A stretch of DNA of 41,624 nt, taken from NCBI GenBank assembly GCA_964383845.1, contig CAYLIF010000012.1:1-41624 (forward strand), written 5' to 3'. Numbering within the stretch: the stretch's first letter is position 1; each line of letters begins with the position of its first letter. The notes beneath the pieces were generated by a model that ran no database searches, was not told where the DNA came from, and saw only the letters and a program-made list of their open reading frames with translations. Origin of the DNA: JAAZGD01 sp964383845. GTDB taxonomy: Bacteria; Bacillota; Clostridia; Peptostreptococcales; Anaerovoracaceae. Both the position numbers and the translations under genes were made by a program. Below are positions 20,392 through 29,913 of this stretch, one piece after another.

Positions 20392-22968
20392 ATGGAACAA
20401 ACCAATGATTCAAATTCAAAAATCATAATTGAAGACCTAGGTGTAAATATTTCAGAGGGACTGTCTTCTGAAGAAGCCGCAATAAGACTAGAAAAATACG
20501 GTCTAAATCAATTTGAAGAAAAGAAGAGAAAAACAAAATTGCAGATGTTCTTGGCTCAGCTAAGAAATCCAATGATTTATATACTATTTGCAGCAGTTAT
20601 ATTATCAGCTGCTCTTCAAGAATTTGGAGATAGTCTTATTATTGTAGCTATTATTCTTTTAAATGGAATAATAGGAATGGTACAAGAAGCCAAAGCCGAA
20701 GATTCACTTGAAGCATTAAAGAAGATGAGTAGCCCTATGGCTTTGGTCCGTAGAGACGGTAACCTATTAGAGGTAGAAGCTCCAACACTTGTTCCTGGAG
20801 ACGTGGTAATTCTTGAAGCAGGACGAATTATTCCAGCGGATTTGCTTCTCATTAAAACAGTGAATCTGAAAATAGAAGAGGCTGCACTTACTGGGGAGTC
20901 TGTCCCCGTTGAGAAAGATGCTTCTTTCCAATCCAAAACTAAGGTTTCAATGGGTGACCGATTAAACCAAGCATATATGTCTACCAATGTTGCCTACGGA
21001 AGAGGCGAAGGTGTTGTAGTTCAAACTGGAATGAAAACAGAGATTGGTAAAATCGCTAAACTTATAAGTGAAGGCGGAGAGTCATTGACACCTTTACAAA
21101 AAAGACTAGGGGACTTAGGAAAACTTCTAGGGATTGTTGCTGTCCTTCTTTGTGTAGGTCTTTTTGTAATAGCAATGATTCAAAGCAGAGATCTTTTTGA
21201 TATGTTGCTTACCGCTATTGCTTTGGCAGTAGCCGCTATACCTGAAGGATTACCTGCTGTGGTAACAATTGTTCTTGCTCTTGGAGTTCAAAGAATGGTA
21301 AAAGTGAATACCATTGTTAGAAAATTACCTGCGGTAGAGACTTTAGGCTCCGTTTCAATTGTTTGTTCAGATAAAACGGGAACACTTACTCAGAACAAGA
21401 TGACTGTAACAGAAATGTTTGGTGAAGAAGAAGAGTTGATCAAAGGAATGGCTCTTTGTACTGATGCTTCCATAAAAGGTGATACAAGGATAGGGGATCC
21501 CACGGAATTAGCTTTGGTTGATATCGCCAATGATAAGGGACTTCCCAAAGCTGAGCTAGAAAAAGAAATGCCTCGAATCAATGAGCAAGCATTTGATTCA
21601 ACTAGAAAAATGATGACAACGGTACATAGAACTCAAGATGATAAAATTGTGGCATATACAAAAGGCGCCACAGATCAAATTATAGAGAGATGCACCCATT
21701 ATTTGGAGAATCAAGAAGTTAAAGCCATAGATAAGAGCAAAATGGATGAAATTGAAAAAGTTTCGAAGGATATGGCATCTAGAGCACTACGTGTTTTAGG
21801 TTTAGCCGTAAAATATAATGACGAAAGTACTATAGAGGAAAATTTGATCTTTGTAGGGCTAGTAGGAATGATAGATCCACCAAGACCAGAGGCAAAAGAT
21901 GCAGTGCAAGTATTTAAAGAAGCAAGCATAACTACTATTATGATTACAGGAGACCACAAAGATACTGCTCTGGCAATAGCCAAAGAGTTGAACATTGCAG
22001 AAAGGGACGATCAATGTTTAACCGGGGATGAACTAGATGAATTAACCCAAGAGGACCTAAATAAAAGAGTTATGGATTATCGGATTTTTGCTCGCGTATC
22101 ACCAGAACACAAGGTTATGATTGTAAATGCTTTTAAATCACAAGGCCATATTGTTGCCATGACAGGAGACGGTGTTAATGATGCGCCTTCACTGCAGGCA
22201 GCAGATATAGGGGTTGCTATGGGCATCTCTGGTACTGATGTAGCTAAAGGTGCGGCTGATATGGTACTAACGGATGATAACTTTGCAACCATAGAAAAAG
22301 CTATTGAAGAAGGCCGTAATATCTATGGGAATATAAGGAAGTCTGTGCTATTTTTGCTATCATCAAATTTTGGAGAAATAATAACAATGTTTGTGGCTAT
22401 CCTTGTAGGAATGGCGGCGCCCTTAAAAGCTATTCATATTTTATGGGTAAACCTAATTACCGACTCTTTACCAGGTTTGGCTTTAGGAGTAGATCCGGGT
22501 AATGCAAACATAATGAAGGATGTTCCAAGAAACCCTAAAGAAAGTTTATTCGCAAATGGTGGGTATTTCATAACTTTCTTTTTTGGAACTGTGATTGCTG
22601 GAATTACGCTATTTGCATTCCTTATAGCTCCAGATGGAGACTTAGCAACAGCACAAACCTATGCCTTTACAGTGTTGGCCGTATCTCAATTGTTTAATGC
22701 AATTGGAATGAGAGACCTTACAAAATCAATTTTCAAAATGAACCATTTTAATAATAGAATGATGATTGTGGCCTTTCTTGTAGGTCTTAGCTTACAGATT
22801 TTAGTAACGGAAATTGATTTTTTCAATGTATTGTTCGAAACAACCCATCTGTCATTAAAAGAATGGCTGATGTTAGGGGGAATATCGACGGGACCACTTT
22901 GGGCCCATGAGTTATTCGTATTTGGGAAAATGATCAAAAATAAATATGTAGCGTCAGCAAAACAATAG
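20392..22968 (+). CDS. P-type Ca2+-transporting ATPase (P2A, SERCA/PMR1-like)
   Basis: An 858-residue cation pump that should export Ca2+ using ATP. The phosphorylated aspartate is D327 in DKTGTLT, the hinge TGDGVND is at 591-597, and the actuator loop has LTGES. Transport-site residues match the P2A calcium group: PEGLP at 284-288 in M4, SSNFGE in M5 and N687/T690/D691 (NLITD) in M6. This favours two Ca2+ sites as in SERCA over a Mn2+ or Na+/K+ role. The N-terminal cation ATPase domain is present and no N-terminal metal-binding domain is seen. It lies alone after the rny terminator, with 44 bases upstream that show no clear promoter. Confidence 0.88.
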   Translation: MEQTNDSNSKIIIEDLGVNISEGLSSEEAAIRLEKYGLNQFEEKKRKTKLQMFLAQLRNPMIYILFAAVILSAALQEFGDSLIIVAIILLNGIIGMVQEAKAEDSLEALKKMSSPMALVRRDGNLLEVEAPTLVPGDVVILEAGRIIPADLLLIKTVNLKIEEAALTGESVPVEKDASFQSKTKVSMGDRLNQAYMSTNVAYGRGEGVVVQTGMKTEIGKIAKLISEGGESLTPLQKRLGDLGKLLGIVAVLLCVGLFVIAMIQSRDLFDMLLTAIALAVAAIPEGLPAVVTIVLALGVQRMVKVNTIVRKLPAVETLGSVSIVCSDKTGTLTQNKMTVTEMFGEEEELIKGMALCTDASIKGDTRIGDPTELALVDIANDKGLPKAELEKEMPRINEQAFDSTRKMMTTVHRTQDDKIVAYTKGATDQIIERCTHYLENQEVKAIDKSKMDEIEKVSKDMASRALRVLGLAVKYNDESTIEENLIFVGLVGMIDPPRPEAKDAVQVFKEASITTIMITGDHKDTALAIAKELNIAERDDQCLTGDELDELTQEDLNKRVMDYRIFARVSPEHKVMIVNAFKSQGHIVAMTGDGVNDAPSLQAADIGVAMGISGTDVAKGAADMVLTDDNFATIEKAIEEGRNIYGNIRKSVLFLLSSNFGEIITMFVAILVGMAAPLKAIHILWVNLITDSLPGLALGVDPGNANIMKDVPRNPKESLFANGGYFITFFFGTVIAGITLFAFLIAPDGDLATAQTYAFTVLAVSQLFNAIGMRDLTKSIFKMNHFNNRMMIVAFLVGLSLQILVTEIDFFNVLFETTHLSLKEWLMLGGISTGPLWAHELFVFGKMIKNKYVASAKQ

Positions 22969-23004
22969 CTTTGTAGCAATGTTTTCATAAGGAGGTAAAA
23001 AAGA

Positions 23005-23580
23005 ATGAATAGAATGGATGATAATCGAGGCAAAAAAATAGTTTTTGTTGCAAGCTGTCTTTTGAATACCAACAATAAGGTGAAAGGCTTAGCAAGATAT
23101 TCAGGCATGTGTAAAGAGGTCTTTGATACTCTAAATGAATACGGTCTAGGGATAAATCAGATGCAATGCCCTGAAACCCTTTACCTTGGAATCCAAAGAT
23201 GGTGGCAGACTAAAAACCTTTACGATAGCCATGGCTTTAGAACTTTTTGTAGAGAGCTTGCTGTTCAAGTTGCTACTTATATGGAAGAGTACGAAAGAGC
23301 GGGCTATCAAACAGTGGCAATTCTGGGCTGTGATGGTTCTCCTACTTGCGGTGTTAGTATAACAGCTTGGGACGATAACTGGGGTGGAAGTCCAGTTAAT
23401 CTGGATTTTAACAAGGCCCTCATCCAAGGGGCAGGGGTATATATGGAAGAACTTAAAAAAGAGATAGAATCTAGAGGATTAAAGATGCCTCCTTTTTACG
23501 GGCTGGCCCTTGACGACGAATCGGCAGATATGGACCAAATTCTTCAAGATTTCGATGTATTTATAAAAGGGGTCTGCTAA
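23005..23580 (+). CDS. TudS/DUF523-related cysteine-rich protein, putative desulfidase
   Basis: A 191-residue protein with the spaced cysteines of the TudS/DUF523 group: C18 in FVASCLLN, C55 in QCPE, and C109 and C115 in LGCDGSPTCG. In TudS such cysteines hold a [4Fe-4S] cluster that removes sulfur from thiouracil. This protein looks closer to the smaller clostridial branch annotated as TudS-related putative desulfidase, whose substrate is not known. GGAGG lies nine bases before the ATG. It is 36 bases downstream of the calcium pump and ends at a terminator before the purine operon; a functional link to either is not evident. Confidence 0.6.
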   Translation: MNRMDDNRGKKIVFVASCLLNTNNKVKGLARYSGMCKEVFDTLNEYGLGINQMQCPETLYLGIQRWWQTKNLYDSHGFRTFCRELAVQVATYMEEYERAGYQTVAILGCDGSPTCGVSITAWDDNWGGSPVNLDFNKALIQGAGVYMEELKKEIESRGLKMPPFYGLALDDESADMDQILQDFDVFIKGVC

Positions 23581-23648
23581 AATTTACGAATAATTCTCAA
23601 TAAGTTCCCGCTGCAAGTTCGTGTATTTGGCATTTAGTGATAGTAATG

Positions 23649-23689
23649 AGACGAATTTTTTACCAATCCGGTAAAAGGTTCGTCTTTTT
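23649..23689 (+). terminator. Terminator between the TudS-like gene and the purine operon
   Basis: AGACGAA pairs with TTCGTCT and inside it TTTTACC pairs with GGTAAAA around AATCC; a T run follows. It ends a few bases upstream of the purL promoter. Confidence 0.8.
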
Positions 23690-23691
23690 AG

Positions 23692-23720
23692 TTGATGATT
23701 ACGTTTACGAGTGATATTAT
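23692..23720 (+). promoter_or_regulatory. Purine operon promoter
   Basis: TTGATG (23692-23697) and TATTAT (23715-23720) are 17 bases apart. The leader of about 75 bases before purL contains no purine riboswitch core. A single PurBox-like stretch AATTACGAACAAA (23737-23749) agrees at 11 of 13 positions but has no inverted partner nearby. Confidence 0.55.
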
Positions 23721-23800
23721 TTTATATACAAAGGTCAATTACGAACAAATTAGAAGGCACTATAAAATATTGTACGGACTATATTAAAAGGGGAGTAACT

Positions 23801-26800
23801 ATGGTTTTTAGAGCACATGTCCAGAAGAAAGAGGGATATCAAGAAGAAAGTCAAAAAATACTGAGAGAATTGAGAGACCACTGGGGGATAAAGAATTTAA
23901 CAGATCTTTGTATTTTCCTTCGTTATGATGTTGAGGGAATCGAAAAAAACTTATGGATGAATACAGTTAATAGTGTTATCTCTGATCCTGTTACAGACCG
24001 GGTATATTTAGAAGATTTGCCAAGTGATATCGGAAATGAAGTCGTTGTGGTTGAGTATATTATTGGACAATTTGATCAAAGAGCTGATTCAACAGAGCAA
24101 TTAATCAAAGTATTATCTCCTGATGTAGATCCAAAGGTGAGATGTGGAAAGATTTTTTCTTTTACTGGAGAAATAACTGCTGATGATGGTGAAAAAATAA
24201 GAAAATATTTGATTAACTCAGTTGATTCCTGTGAAGGTAATTTAGTAAAACCTAAAACCCTACAAGTCTCTGCTACTAAATTAGGGAAAGTATCTATAAT
24301 AGATGGATTTAGAAATATAAACTCGAATTCAATAGCTGATTTTATAAGCGAAATGGGTTTGGCAATGACAGAAGCAGATCTATATAAAGTAATAGAATAT
24401 TTCAGAGAAGAAGATAGAGATCCTACAGAAACTGAAATAAAAGTGCTAGACACTTATTGGTCAGACCACTGTAGGCATACTACTTTTAACACAAAATTAA
24501 ATTACATAAGTTTTAGCCAAGATAATTATAGCGGTATAGTAAAAGATGCCTTTGAAGAATATTTGGCTATGAGAAAAAGAGTTCAGCCAAATGAAGAAAA
24601 AGATATTTCATTAATGGATCTAGCGACTATAGGAGGAAAATACTTAAAAAAAGAAGGTAAGATCGGAAACCTTGACATATCAGAGGAAATAAATGCATGT
24701 AGTGTAAAAGTTTCATGTATAGTAGATAATCAACCACAAGAGTGGATTGTATTATTTAAGAATGAGACCCATAATCATCCTACAGAAGTCGAGCCCTTTG
24801 GTGGGGCAGCAACATGTTTAGGAGGCGCTATAAGGGACCCATTATCAGGTAGAGGATATGTTTATCAAGCCATGAGAGTAACTGGTTCAGCTGACCCAAG
24901 AGCACCCATAGAAGAAACATTAGCAGGTAAGTTACCACAAAAAACTATTACTCAAGAAGCAGCGAGAGGTTATAGCTCTTATGGCAACCAAATAGGCCTT
25001 GCTACTGGCTTGGTTTCTGAAATATATCACCCGGGTTATGTTGCAAAAAGAATGGAAGTAGGAGCTGTAGTAGGTGCCGCTCCCTTGGACCATATAGTTC
25101 GAACAGTTCCCCGCCCAGGAGATAAGGTTGTTTTAGTTGGAGGAAGAACTGGCAGAGATGGTATTGGTGGAGCCACAGGATCTTCCAAAAGCCAGAATAT
25201 AGAATCTGTTAGAGAATGTGGGGCTCAGGTGCAAAAGGGGAATCCACCAACAGAACGAAATTTGCAACGACTCTTTAGACGAAAAGAAGCATCAACCTTG
25301 ATAAAACGATGCAACGATTTTGGAGCTGGAGGCGTTAGTGTAGCCGTTGGAGAATTAGCTCACAGTATCGATGTAAACTTAGATTCTGTTCGTAAAAAAT
25401 ACGAAGGTTTAAATGGTACAGAATTAGCAATTTCTGAATCTCAAGAGAGGATGGCGGTGGTCTTAGATAAAAGGGATGTCTCTTTATTTATAGCCATAGC
25501 AGAAGAAGAAAATTTGGAAGCCTATGAGATAGCTACTATAACGGATTCAGGCTATTTTAATATGTTTTGGCAGGGAGAACAAATACTGTCAATTAAGCGT
25601 GATTTTCTTGAAACTAATGGTGCAGCTCAAGAAGCTTCAGTTACTGTTAAAGAACAGGTTGATTCCCAGCTTATAAGAGAATCTCTTCTAGCAAACGAAG
25701 ACAAAGAAGATCTACCTATAAAACAAAGAGTAGAGCTTTATTTACAAGATTTGAATTGCTGTTCTCAAAAAGGTTTATCTGAGAGGTTCGATAGCACAAT
25801 AGGTGGAGGAACTCTGTTAATGCCTTTTGGAGGTAAAAACCAATTAACACCTGGAATTGGAATGGCAGCCTCTTTGCCAGTACAAAGAGGGGAGACAGAT
25901 ACTGCAACCCTCATGGCATATGGATTTGATCCCTTTTTATCTTCGGTTAGTCCTTTTCATGGAGCACTTTACGCAGTTATAGATAGTTTCACTAAAATTA
26001 TATCTATGGGAGGAACCCAAGAACGAATTTGGCTTTCATTTCAAGAATATTTCGAGAAACTCTCAGATGCTGAAAGTTGGGCTAAACCTTTCAGCGCTTT
26101 ATTAGGCGCTTTGAAAGCTCAAAAGGAACTTGAGGTTGGTGCTATAGGGGGGAAAGATAGTATGTCTGGTAGCTATGAAGATTTAAAGGTACCACCAACA
26201 CTAATATCTTTCGCATTAGGAATTACTGATAAAAATCGAATCCTGTCTCCGGAAATAAAGAAAACATCAAGTCAATTAGTTTTATTAAAACTTATTTCGG
26301 ATGAAAAACTCATCCCCGACTTTACCGCTTTTAAAAGAAATATGAGCATTTTAGAAAAATTAACAGATAATGGATTAGTTTTAGCGGCTCAACCCCTAGG
26401 TAGAGGTGGGGTTTTCATGGCAACATTAAAAATGGCATTAGGAAATTTCATTGGTGTAACATTAAAAGGGATCAGCAATAAAGAGCTTTTTGAAGCAAAT
26501 TATGGAAGCGTTGTTTTAGAAATACCCGATTCTTTGAATATCAAAGAGCTTTTTGGCGATGCGAATTATCGTATAATTGGATCTACAAACAATAAAATGA
26601 ATTGGGAACATCTAGAAGGTGATAAATTAAAAGATGGTCAAGCCAATGGAAAAACATATAAGGCTTCGTTGAAAACTTTGCAAAAAAAGTGGGCAGCTCC
26701 ACTTGAAACAGTTTTTCCATGTTTTGATGAATTTCAAGAAAACTCTGCCGAAGTCATACCTCCTCTGACTTATACGGCAAGGGGAGATTTTAGAGCCAAG

Positions 26801-27610
26801 TCGTCTATGGCAAAGCCAAGAATTTTTATTCCTGTGTTTCCTGGTACTAATTGTGAAGATGATTCTGCATATTCTTTTGAAAAAGCTGGAGGAATTCCAA
26901 ATATAGAAATTTTTAGAAACATGAGTGAAAATGATCTCAAGGAATCATTAAAAAGACTGGCAATAGGAATCAAAGAATCCCAGATATTGATGATTCCTGG
27001 AGGTTTTTCAGGAGGAGATGAACCCGATGGTTCAGGTAAATTTATAGCCACAGTTCTTAAAAGTCCAATAGTTCGTGAAGCTCTTGAAGAATTTCTTGAA
27101 GAAAGAAAAGGTTTGGTTTTAGGTATTTGTAACGGATTTCAAGGCTTAGTAAAGCTAGGGCTATTACCCTTTGGCCGTATCAAAGAAAGAGCTGAAACAG
27201 ATCCTATACTTGCTGGGAATACAATTGGTAGGCATCAATCTAAACTTGTCCACACTCGAGTTTCTTCGGTACACTCTCCATGGATGGAAGGGTTAGAAGT
27301 AGGTGAGATTTATACTCTACCAGTTTCTCACGGAGAAGGCCGTTTGCTAGTGAATGATAATATTCTTAAAAAAATGATTTACAATTCTCAGGTTGCCACA
27401 CAATATGTGGATTTGTCAGGACAACCAACAATGGAACTTCCGTGGAATCCTAACGGTTCTACTTTAGCCATCGAGGGCTTGTTCTCTCCTGACGGTAGGA
27501 TATTTGGAAAAATGTGCCATTCAGAGCGAGTAAGGCCAGGCTTATATAAAAATGTGGGGGGAAAATTTCATCAAAGGATTTTTGAAGCTGGTATTAACTA
27601 TTATAAATAA
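23801..27610 (+). CDS. purL: Phosphoribosylformylglycinamidine synthase, single-chain PurL with glutaminase domain
   Basis: Converts FGAR, ATP and glutamine to FGAM, step four of purine synthesis. The 1269-residue chain combines the two ATP-binding PurM-like halves (first half with DHCRHTTF and KNETHNHPTEVEPFGGAATC) and a C-terminal class I amidotransferase with nucleophile C1110 in GICNGFQ and the H/E pair in CHSERVRPG. This one-chain form replaces separate PurL, PurQ and PurS. I use ATG 23801, preceded by AAAAGGGGAG, because an in-frame GTG at 23711 lies on the promoter and would add 30 unrelated residues. First gene of an eight-gene purine operon; purE follows after 16 bases. Confidence 0.95.
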   Translation: MVFRAHVQKKEGYQEESQKILRELRDHWGIKNLTDLCIFLRYDVEGIEKNLWMNTVNSVISDPVTDRVYLEDLPSDIGNEVVVVEYIIGQFDQRADSTEQLIKVLSPDVDPKVRCGKIFSFTGEITADDGEKIRKYLINSVDSCEGNLVKPKTLQVSATKLGKVSIIDGFRNINSNSIADFISEMGLAMTEADLYKVIEYFREEDRDPTETEIKVLDTYWSDHCRHTTFNTKLNYISFSQDNYSGIVKDAFEEYLAMRKRVQPNEEKDISLMDLATIGGKYLKKEGKIGNLDISEEINACSVKVSCIVDNQPQEWIVLFKNETHNHPTEVEPFGGAATCLGGAIRDPLSGRGYVYQAMRVTGSADPRAPIEETLAGKLPQKTITQEAARGYSSYGNQIGLATGLVSEIYHPGYVAKRMEVGAVVGAAPLDHIVRTVPRPGDKVVLVGGRTGRDGIGGATGSSKSQNIESVRECGAQVQKGNPPTERNLQRLFRRKEASTLIKRCNDFGAGGVSVAVGELAHSIDVNLDSVRKKYEGLNGTELAISESQERMAVVLDKRDVSLFIAIAEEENLEAYEIATITDSGYFNMFWQGEQILSIKRDFLETNGAAQEASVTVKEQVDSQLIRESLLANEDKEDLPIKQRVELYLQDLNCCSQKGLSERFDSTIGGGTLLMPFGGKNQLTPGIGMAASLPVQRGETDTATLMAYGFDPFLSSVSPFHGALYAVIDSFTKIISMGGTQERIWLSFQEYFEKLSDAESWAKPFSALLGALKAQKELEVGAIGGKDSMSGSYEDLKVPPTLISFALGITDKNRILSPEIKKTSSQLVLLKLISDEKLIPDFTAFKRNMSILEKLTDNGLVLAAQPLGRGGVFMATLKMALGNFIGVTLKGISNKELFEANYGSVVLEIPDSLNIKELFGDANYRIIGSTNNKMNWEHLEGDKLKDGQANGKTYKASLKTLQKKWAAPLETVFPCFDEFQENSAEVIPPLTYTARGDFRAKSSMAKPRIFIPVFPGTNCEDDSAYSFEKAGGIPNIEIFRNMSENDLKESLKRLAIGIKESQILMIPGGFSGGDEPDGSGKFIATVLKSPIVREALEEFLEERKGLVLGICNGFQGLVKLGLLPFGRIKERAETDPILAGNTIGRHQSKLVHTRVSSVHSPWMEGLEVGEIYTLPVSHGEGRLLVNDNILKKMIYNSQVATQYVDLSGQPTMELPWNPNGSTLAIEGLFSPDGRIFGKMCHSERVRPGLYKNVGGKFHQRIFEAGINYYK

Positions 27611-27626
27611 TTAAGGAGGGAAAATA

Positions 27627-28109
27627 ATGAGTGTAGCAATTTTGATGGGTAGTAAATCCGATTACCCTATGGTCCAAAAAACCGAAAGAGTTCTCAAAGA
27701 ATTTGATATACCCTTTACTACCAAGATACTTTCTGCCCACAGGACTCCAGAAGAAACATGGGCTTTCGCAGTTAATGCAGAGAGGGATGGCTATGATGTG
27801 TTTATTGCCGTAGCGGGAATGGCCGCCCACCTAGCAGGCAGTGTTGCTGCGTATACTATTCTACCAGTAATTGGAGTTCCAATGAAATCTGATACATTAT
27901 CGGGATGGGATGCATTACTCTCCACGGTGCAAATGCCACCTGGAGTTCCTGTTGCAACAGTAGGGGTTAACGGTATGGAAAATGCTGCACTACTTGCAAT
28001 ACAGATACTATCTTTAAAGTATCCAGAGTATAAAGAAAAACTAAGAGAATATAAAAGTGATATGAGAGAAAAAGTTATAAGAGACGACAAGGAAATCGAG
28101 GAGAAATAG
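27627..28109 (+). CDS. purE: 5-(carboxyamino)imidazole ribonucleotide mutase
   Basis: A 160-residue PurE with GSKSDYP near the N terminus, SAHRTPE, AGMAAHLAG, and the loop VPMKSDTLSGWDALLSTVQMP. It rearranges N5-CAIR to CAIR, or carboxylates AIR directly if CO2 is high. The motifs look class I, which normally needs PurK to make N5-CAIR, yet purK is not in this otherwise orderly operon. AAGGAGGG precedes the ATG. It is separated from purC by one base. Confidence 0.93.
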   Translation: MSVAILMGSKSDYPMVQKTERVLKEFDIPFTTKILSAHRTPEETWAFAVNAERDGYDVFIAVAGMAAHLAGSVAAYTILPVIGVPMKSDTLSGWDALLSTVQMPPGVPVATVGVNGMENAALLAIQILSLKYPEYKEKLREYKSDMREKVIRDDKEIEEK

Positions 28110-28110
28110 T

Positions 28111-28818
28111 ATGAATAAATTAGAAATGGTTTATGAAGGCAAAGCCAAAAGAGTATTTAGAACAGACAATCCAGACTACTTTGTTATTCAATATAAGGAT
28201 GATGCAACAGCTTTCAATGGACAAAAAAAAGGCACAATAAAAGGTAAAGGTGTCGTTAATAATATAATGTCCAATATTCTATTTCAATATCTTGAAAAAT
28301 CAGGTATTCCCACCCATTTCGTGAAGCAACTATCAGAAGAGGAGACTTTAGTTAAGTCAGTTAAGATTCTTCCCTTAGAAGTTATTATTCGAAATATTTC
28401 GGCAGGATCTTTCTCCAAAAGATATGGAGTCCCTGAAGGCGAGGCTTTTAAACAGCCAACATTAGAATTTTCATATAAAGACGATGATTTAGGAGATCCC
28501 CTAATAAATGATGACCATATATTGGCTCTAGAGATAGCAACAAAAGAACAGCTGGATATAATAAGAAATTATGCTCATGATATAAACAAACTTTTGATAC
28601 TATTTTTTAAAGAAGTTGGATTAAAACTAGTAGACTTTAAGCTGGAATTCGGTATACACAAGGACAATATAGTTTTAGCTGATGAAATTTCTCCTGATAC
28701 TTGCAGACTTTGGGATATAGATACCAATGAAAAAATGGACAAAGATAGGTTTAGGCGGGATTTAGGAAATGTAGAGGAAACCTATCAGACGGTTTTACAT
28801 AGGATTAGCAAAAAATAA
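28111..28818 (+). CDS. purC: SAICAR synthetase
   Basis: Joins aspartate to CAIR using ATP. The 235-residue protein shows the family's YEGKAKRVF start, KDDATAFNGQKKG, the segment EVIIRNISAGSFSKRYG, and LVDFKLEFG with the DEISPDTCRLWD nucleotide site. Length is standard for bacterial PurC. It follows purE after one base, with GAGGAGA as the ribosome binding site. The purM ribosome binding site lies just beyond its stop. The product SAICAR needs PurB, which is not in the window. Confidence 0.96.
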   Translation: MNKLEMVYEGKAKRVFRTDNPDYFVIQYKDDATAFNGQKKGTIKGKGVVNNIMSNILFQYLEKSGIPTHFVKQLSEEETLVKSVKILPLEVIIRNISAGSFSKRYGVPEGEAFKQPTLEFSYKDDDLGDPLINDDHILALEIATKEQLDIIRNYAHDINKLLILFFKEVGLKLVDFKLEFGIHKDNIVLADEISPDTCRLWDIDTNEKMDKDRFRRDLGNVEETYQTVLHRISKK

Positions 28819-28851
28819 ATGCTTATATGCTTATTGCGAGAGGATACTAAA

Positions 28852-29913
28852 ATGAAGAAAAATCATGGGACCACGTACAAAGATGCAGGAGTTGATACCA
28901 AAGAAGCTGCTAAAGCTGTAGATGCTTTAAAACCTCTTGCCGAGAGCACCTTTAATGCTAATGTTTTAGGCGGAATAGGTGGTTTTGGAAGCATGTTTCA
29001 ACTGCCTATAAACAATATGAAGGAGCCAGTATTAGTATCTGGTACTGATGGAGTTGGAACAAAACTAAAAATAGCATTTATGATGGATCAACACAAAACC
29101 ATTGGTATCGATTGCGTCGCTATGTGTATCAACGATATTTTGTGTCAAGGAGCAAAACCTTTGTTTTTTTTGGATTACATCGCCACAGGCAAATTAGAGC
29201 CCGAAAAAATTAAAGAAATAATCGAAGGTGTAACTGAAGGCTGTAAGCAATGTGGTGCTGCTCTTATAGGAGGAGAAACCGCTGAAATGCCAGGATTTTA
29301 TCAAAATAATGAGTATGATATAGCAGGCTTTTGTGTTGGGCTTGTAGACAAAAAAGATATTATAACTGGAGCATCCATAAAAACAAGGGATGTGTTGGTA
29401 GGCATTTCGTCAAGTGGATTACATAGCAATGGATTTTCATTGGTTAGAAAGATTTTTCTGAATGAAGAAAATCTTGATAAATACTTACAGAATAAAAACA
29501 CTTTAAATGAATTTGTTGAGGAACTTGGGATGACTTTGGGAGAGGAACTATTAAGACCAACGAAAATATATTATCAAACTGTTGAAGAAGCAAAAAAACT
29601 AGCTCAAATAAAAGGAATGGTTCATATTACAGGTGGGGGGTTTTATGAAAATATCCCCAGGGTGATACCTGAAGGGCTTGGAGTCTCAATTTATCCGGAT
29701 TCTTGGGAAACTCTTCCAATATTCCCATATATGAAAAAATTAGCTGCTTTAGAGGAAAAGGAAATGTTTTCAACCTTTAATATGGGAATTGGCTTTATTT
29801 TCATTGTTCCATATTCTCAAAGTGAGACATTTATTAAGGGATTAAATGACATAGGTGAAAAAGCTTTTAGAATTGGAGAAGTTATAGTTGGAGAAGGAGT
29901 TCGATTTGATTAA
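28852..29913 (+). CDS. purM: Phosphoribosylformylglycinamidine cyclo-ligase (AIR synthetase)
   Basis: Closes the imidazole ring of FGAM to give AIR with ATP. A 353-residue PurM with TYKDAGVDTKEA near the start, the ATP-binding VSGTDGVGTKLKIAF, DCVAMCINDILCQGAKPLFFLDY and LIGGETAEMPGFY. The ATG at 28852, eight bases after AGAGGA, is chosen; the upstream in-frame ATG at 28819 has no ribosome binding site and adds 11 unrelated residues. The end of purM overlaps the likely purN start by eight bases. Confidence 0.95.
   Translation: MKKNHGTTYKDAGVDTKEAAKAVDALKPLAESTFNANVLGGIGGFGSMFQLPINNMKEPVLVSGTDGVGTKLKIAFMMDQHKTIGIDCVAMCINDILCQGAKPLFFLDYIATGKLEPEKIKEIIEGVTEGCKQCGAALIGGETAEMPGFYQNNEYDIAGFCVGLVDKKDIITGASIKTRDVLVGISSSGLHSNGFSLVRKIFLNEENLDKYLQNKNTLNEFVEELGMTLGEELLRPTKIYYQTVEEAKKLAQIKGMVHITGGGFYENIPRVIPEGLGVSIYPDSWETLPIFPYMKKLAALEEKEMFSTFNMGIGFIFIVPYSQSETFIKGLNDIGEKAFRIGEVIVGEGVRFD

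Noticed and set aside
22686..23108. 140-codon open frame on the minus strand across the calcium pump end
   Set aside because: It runs antisense across two well-supported genes and has no recognisable motif.
23737..23749. PurR operator (PurBox) at purL
   Set aside because: Only one 11-of-13 match and no inverted partner at the proper distance, so not enough for a call.
23581..23800. Purine riboswitch upstream of purL
   Set aside because: The conserved core of that riboswitch is absent; the stem at 23649-23689 has the form of a terminator for the gene before it.
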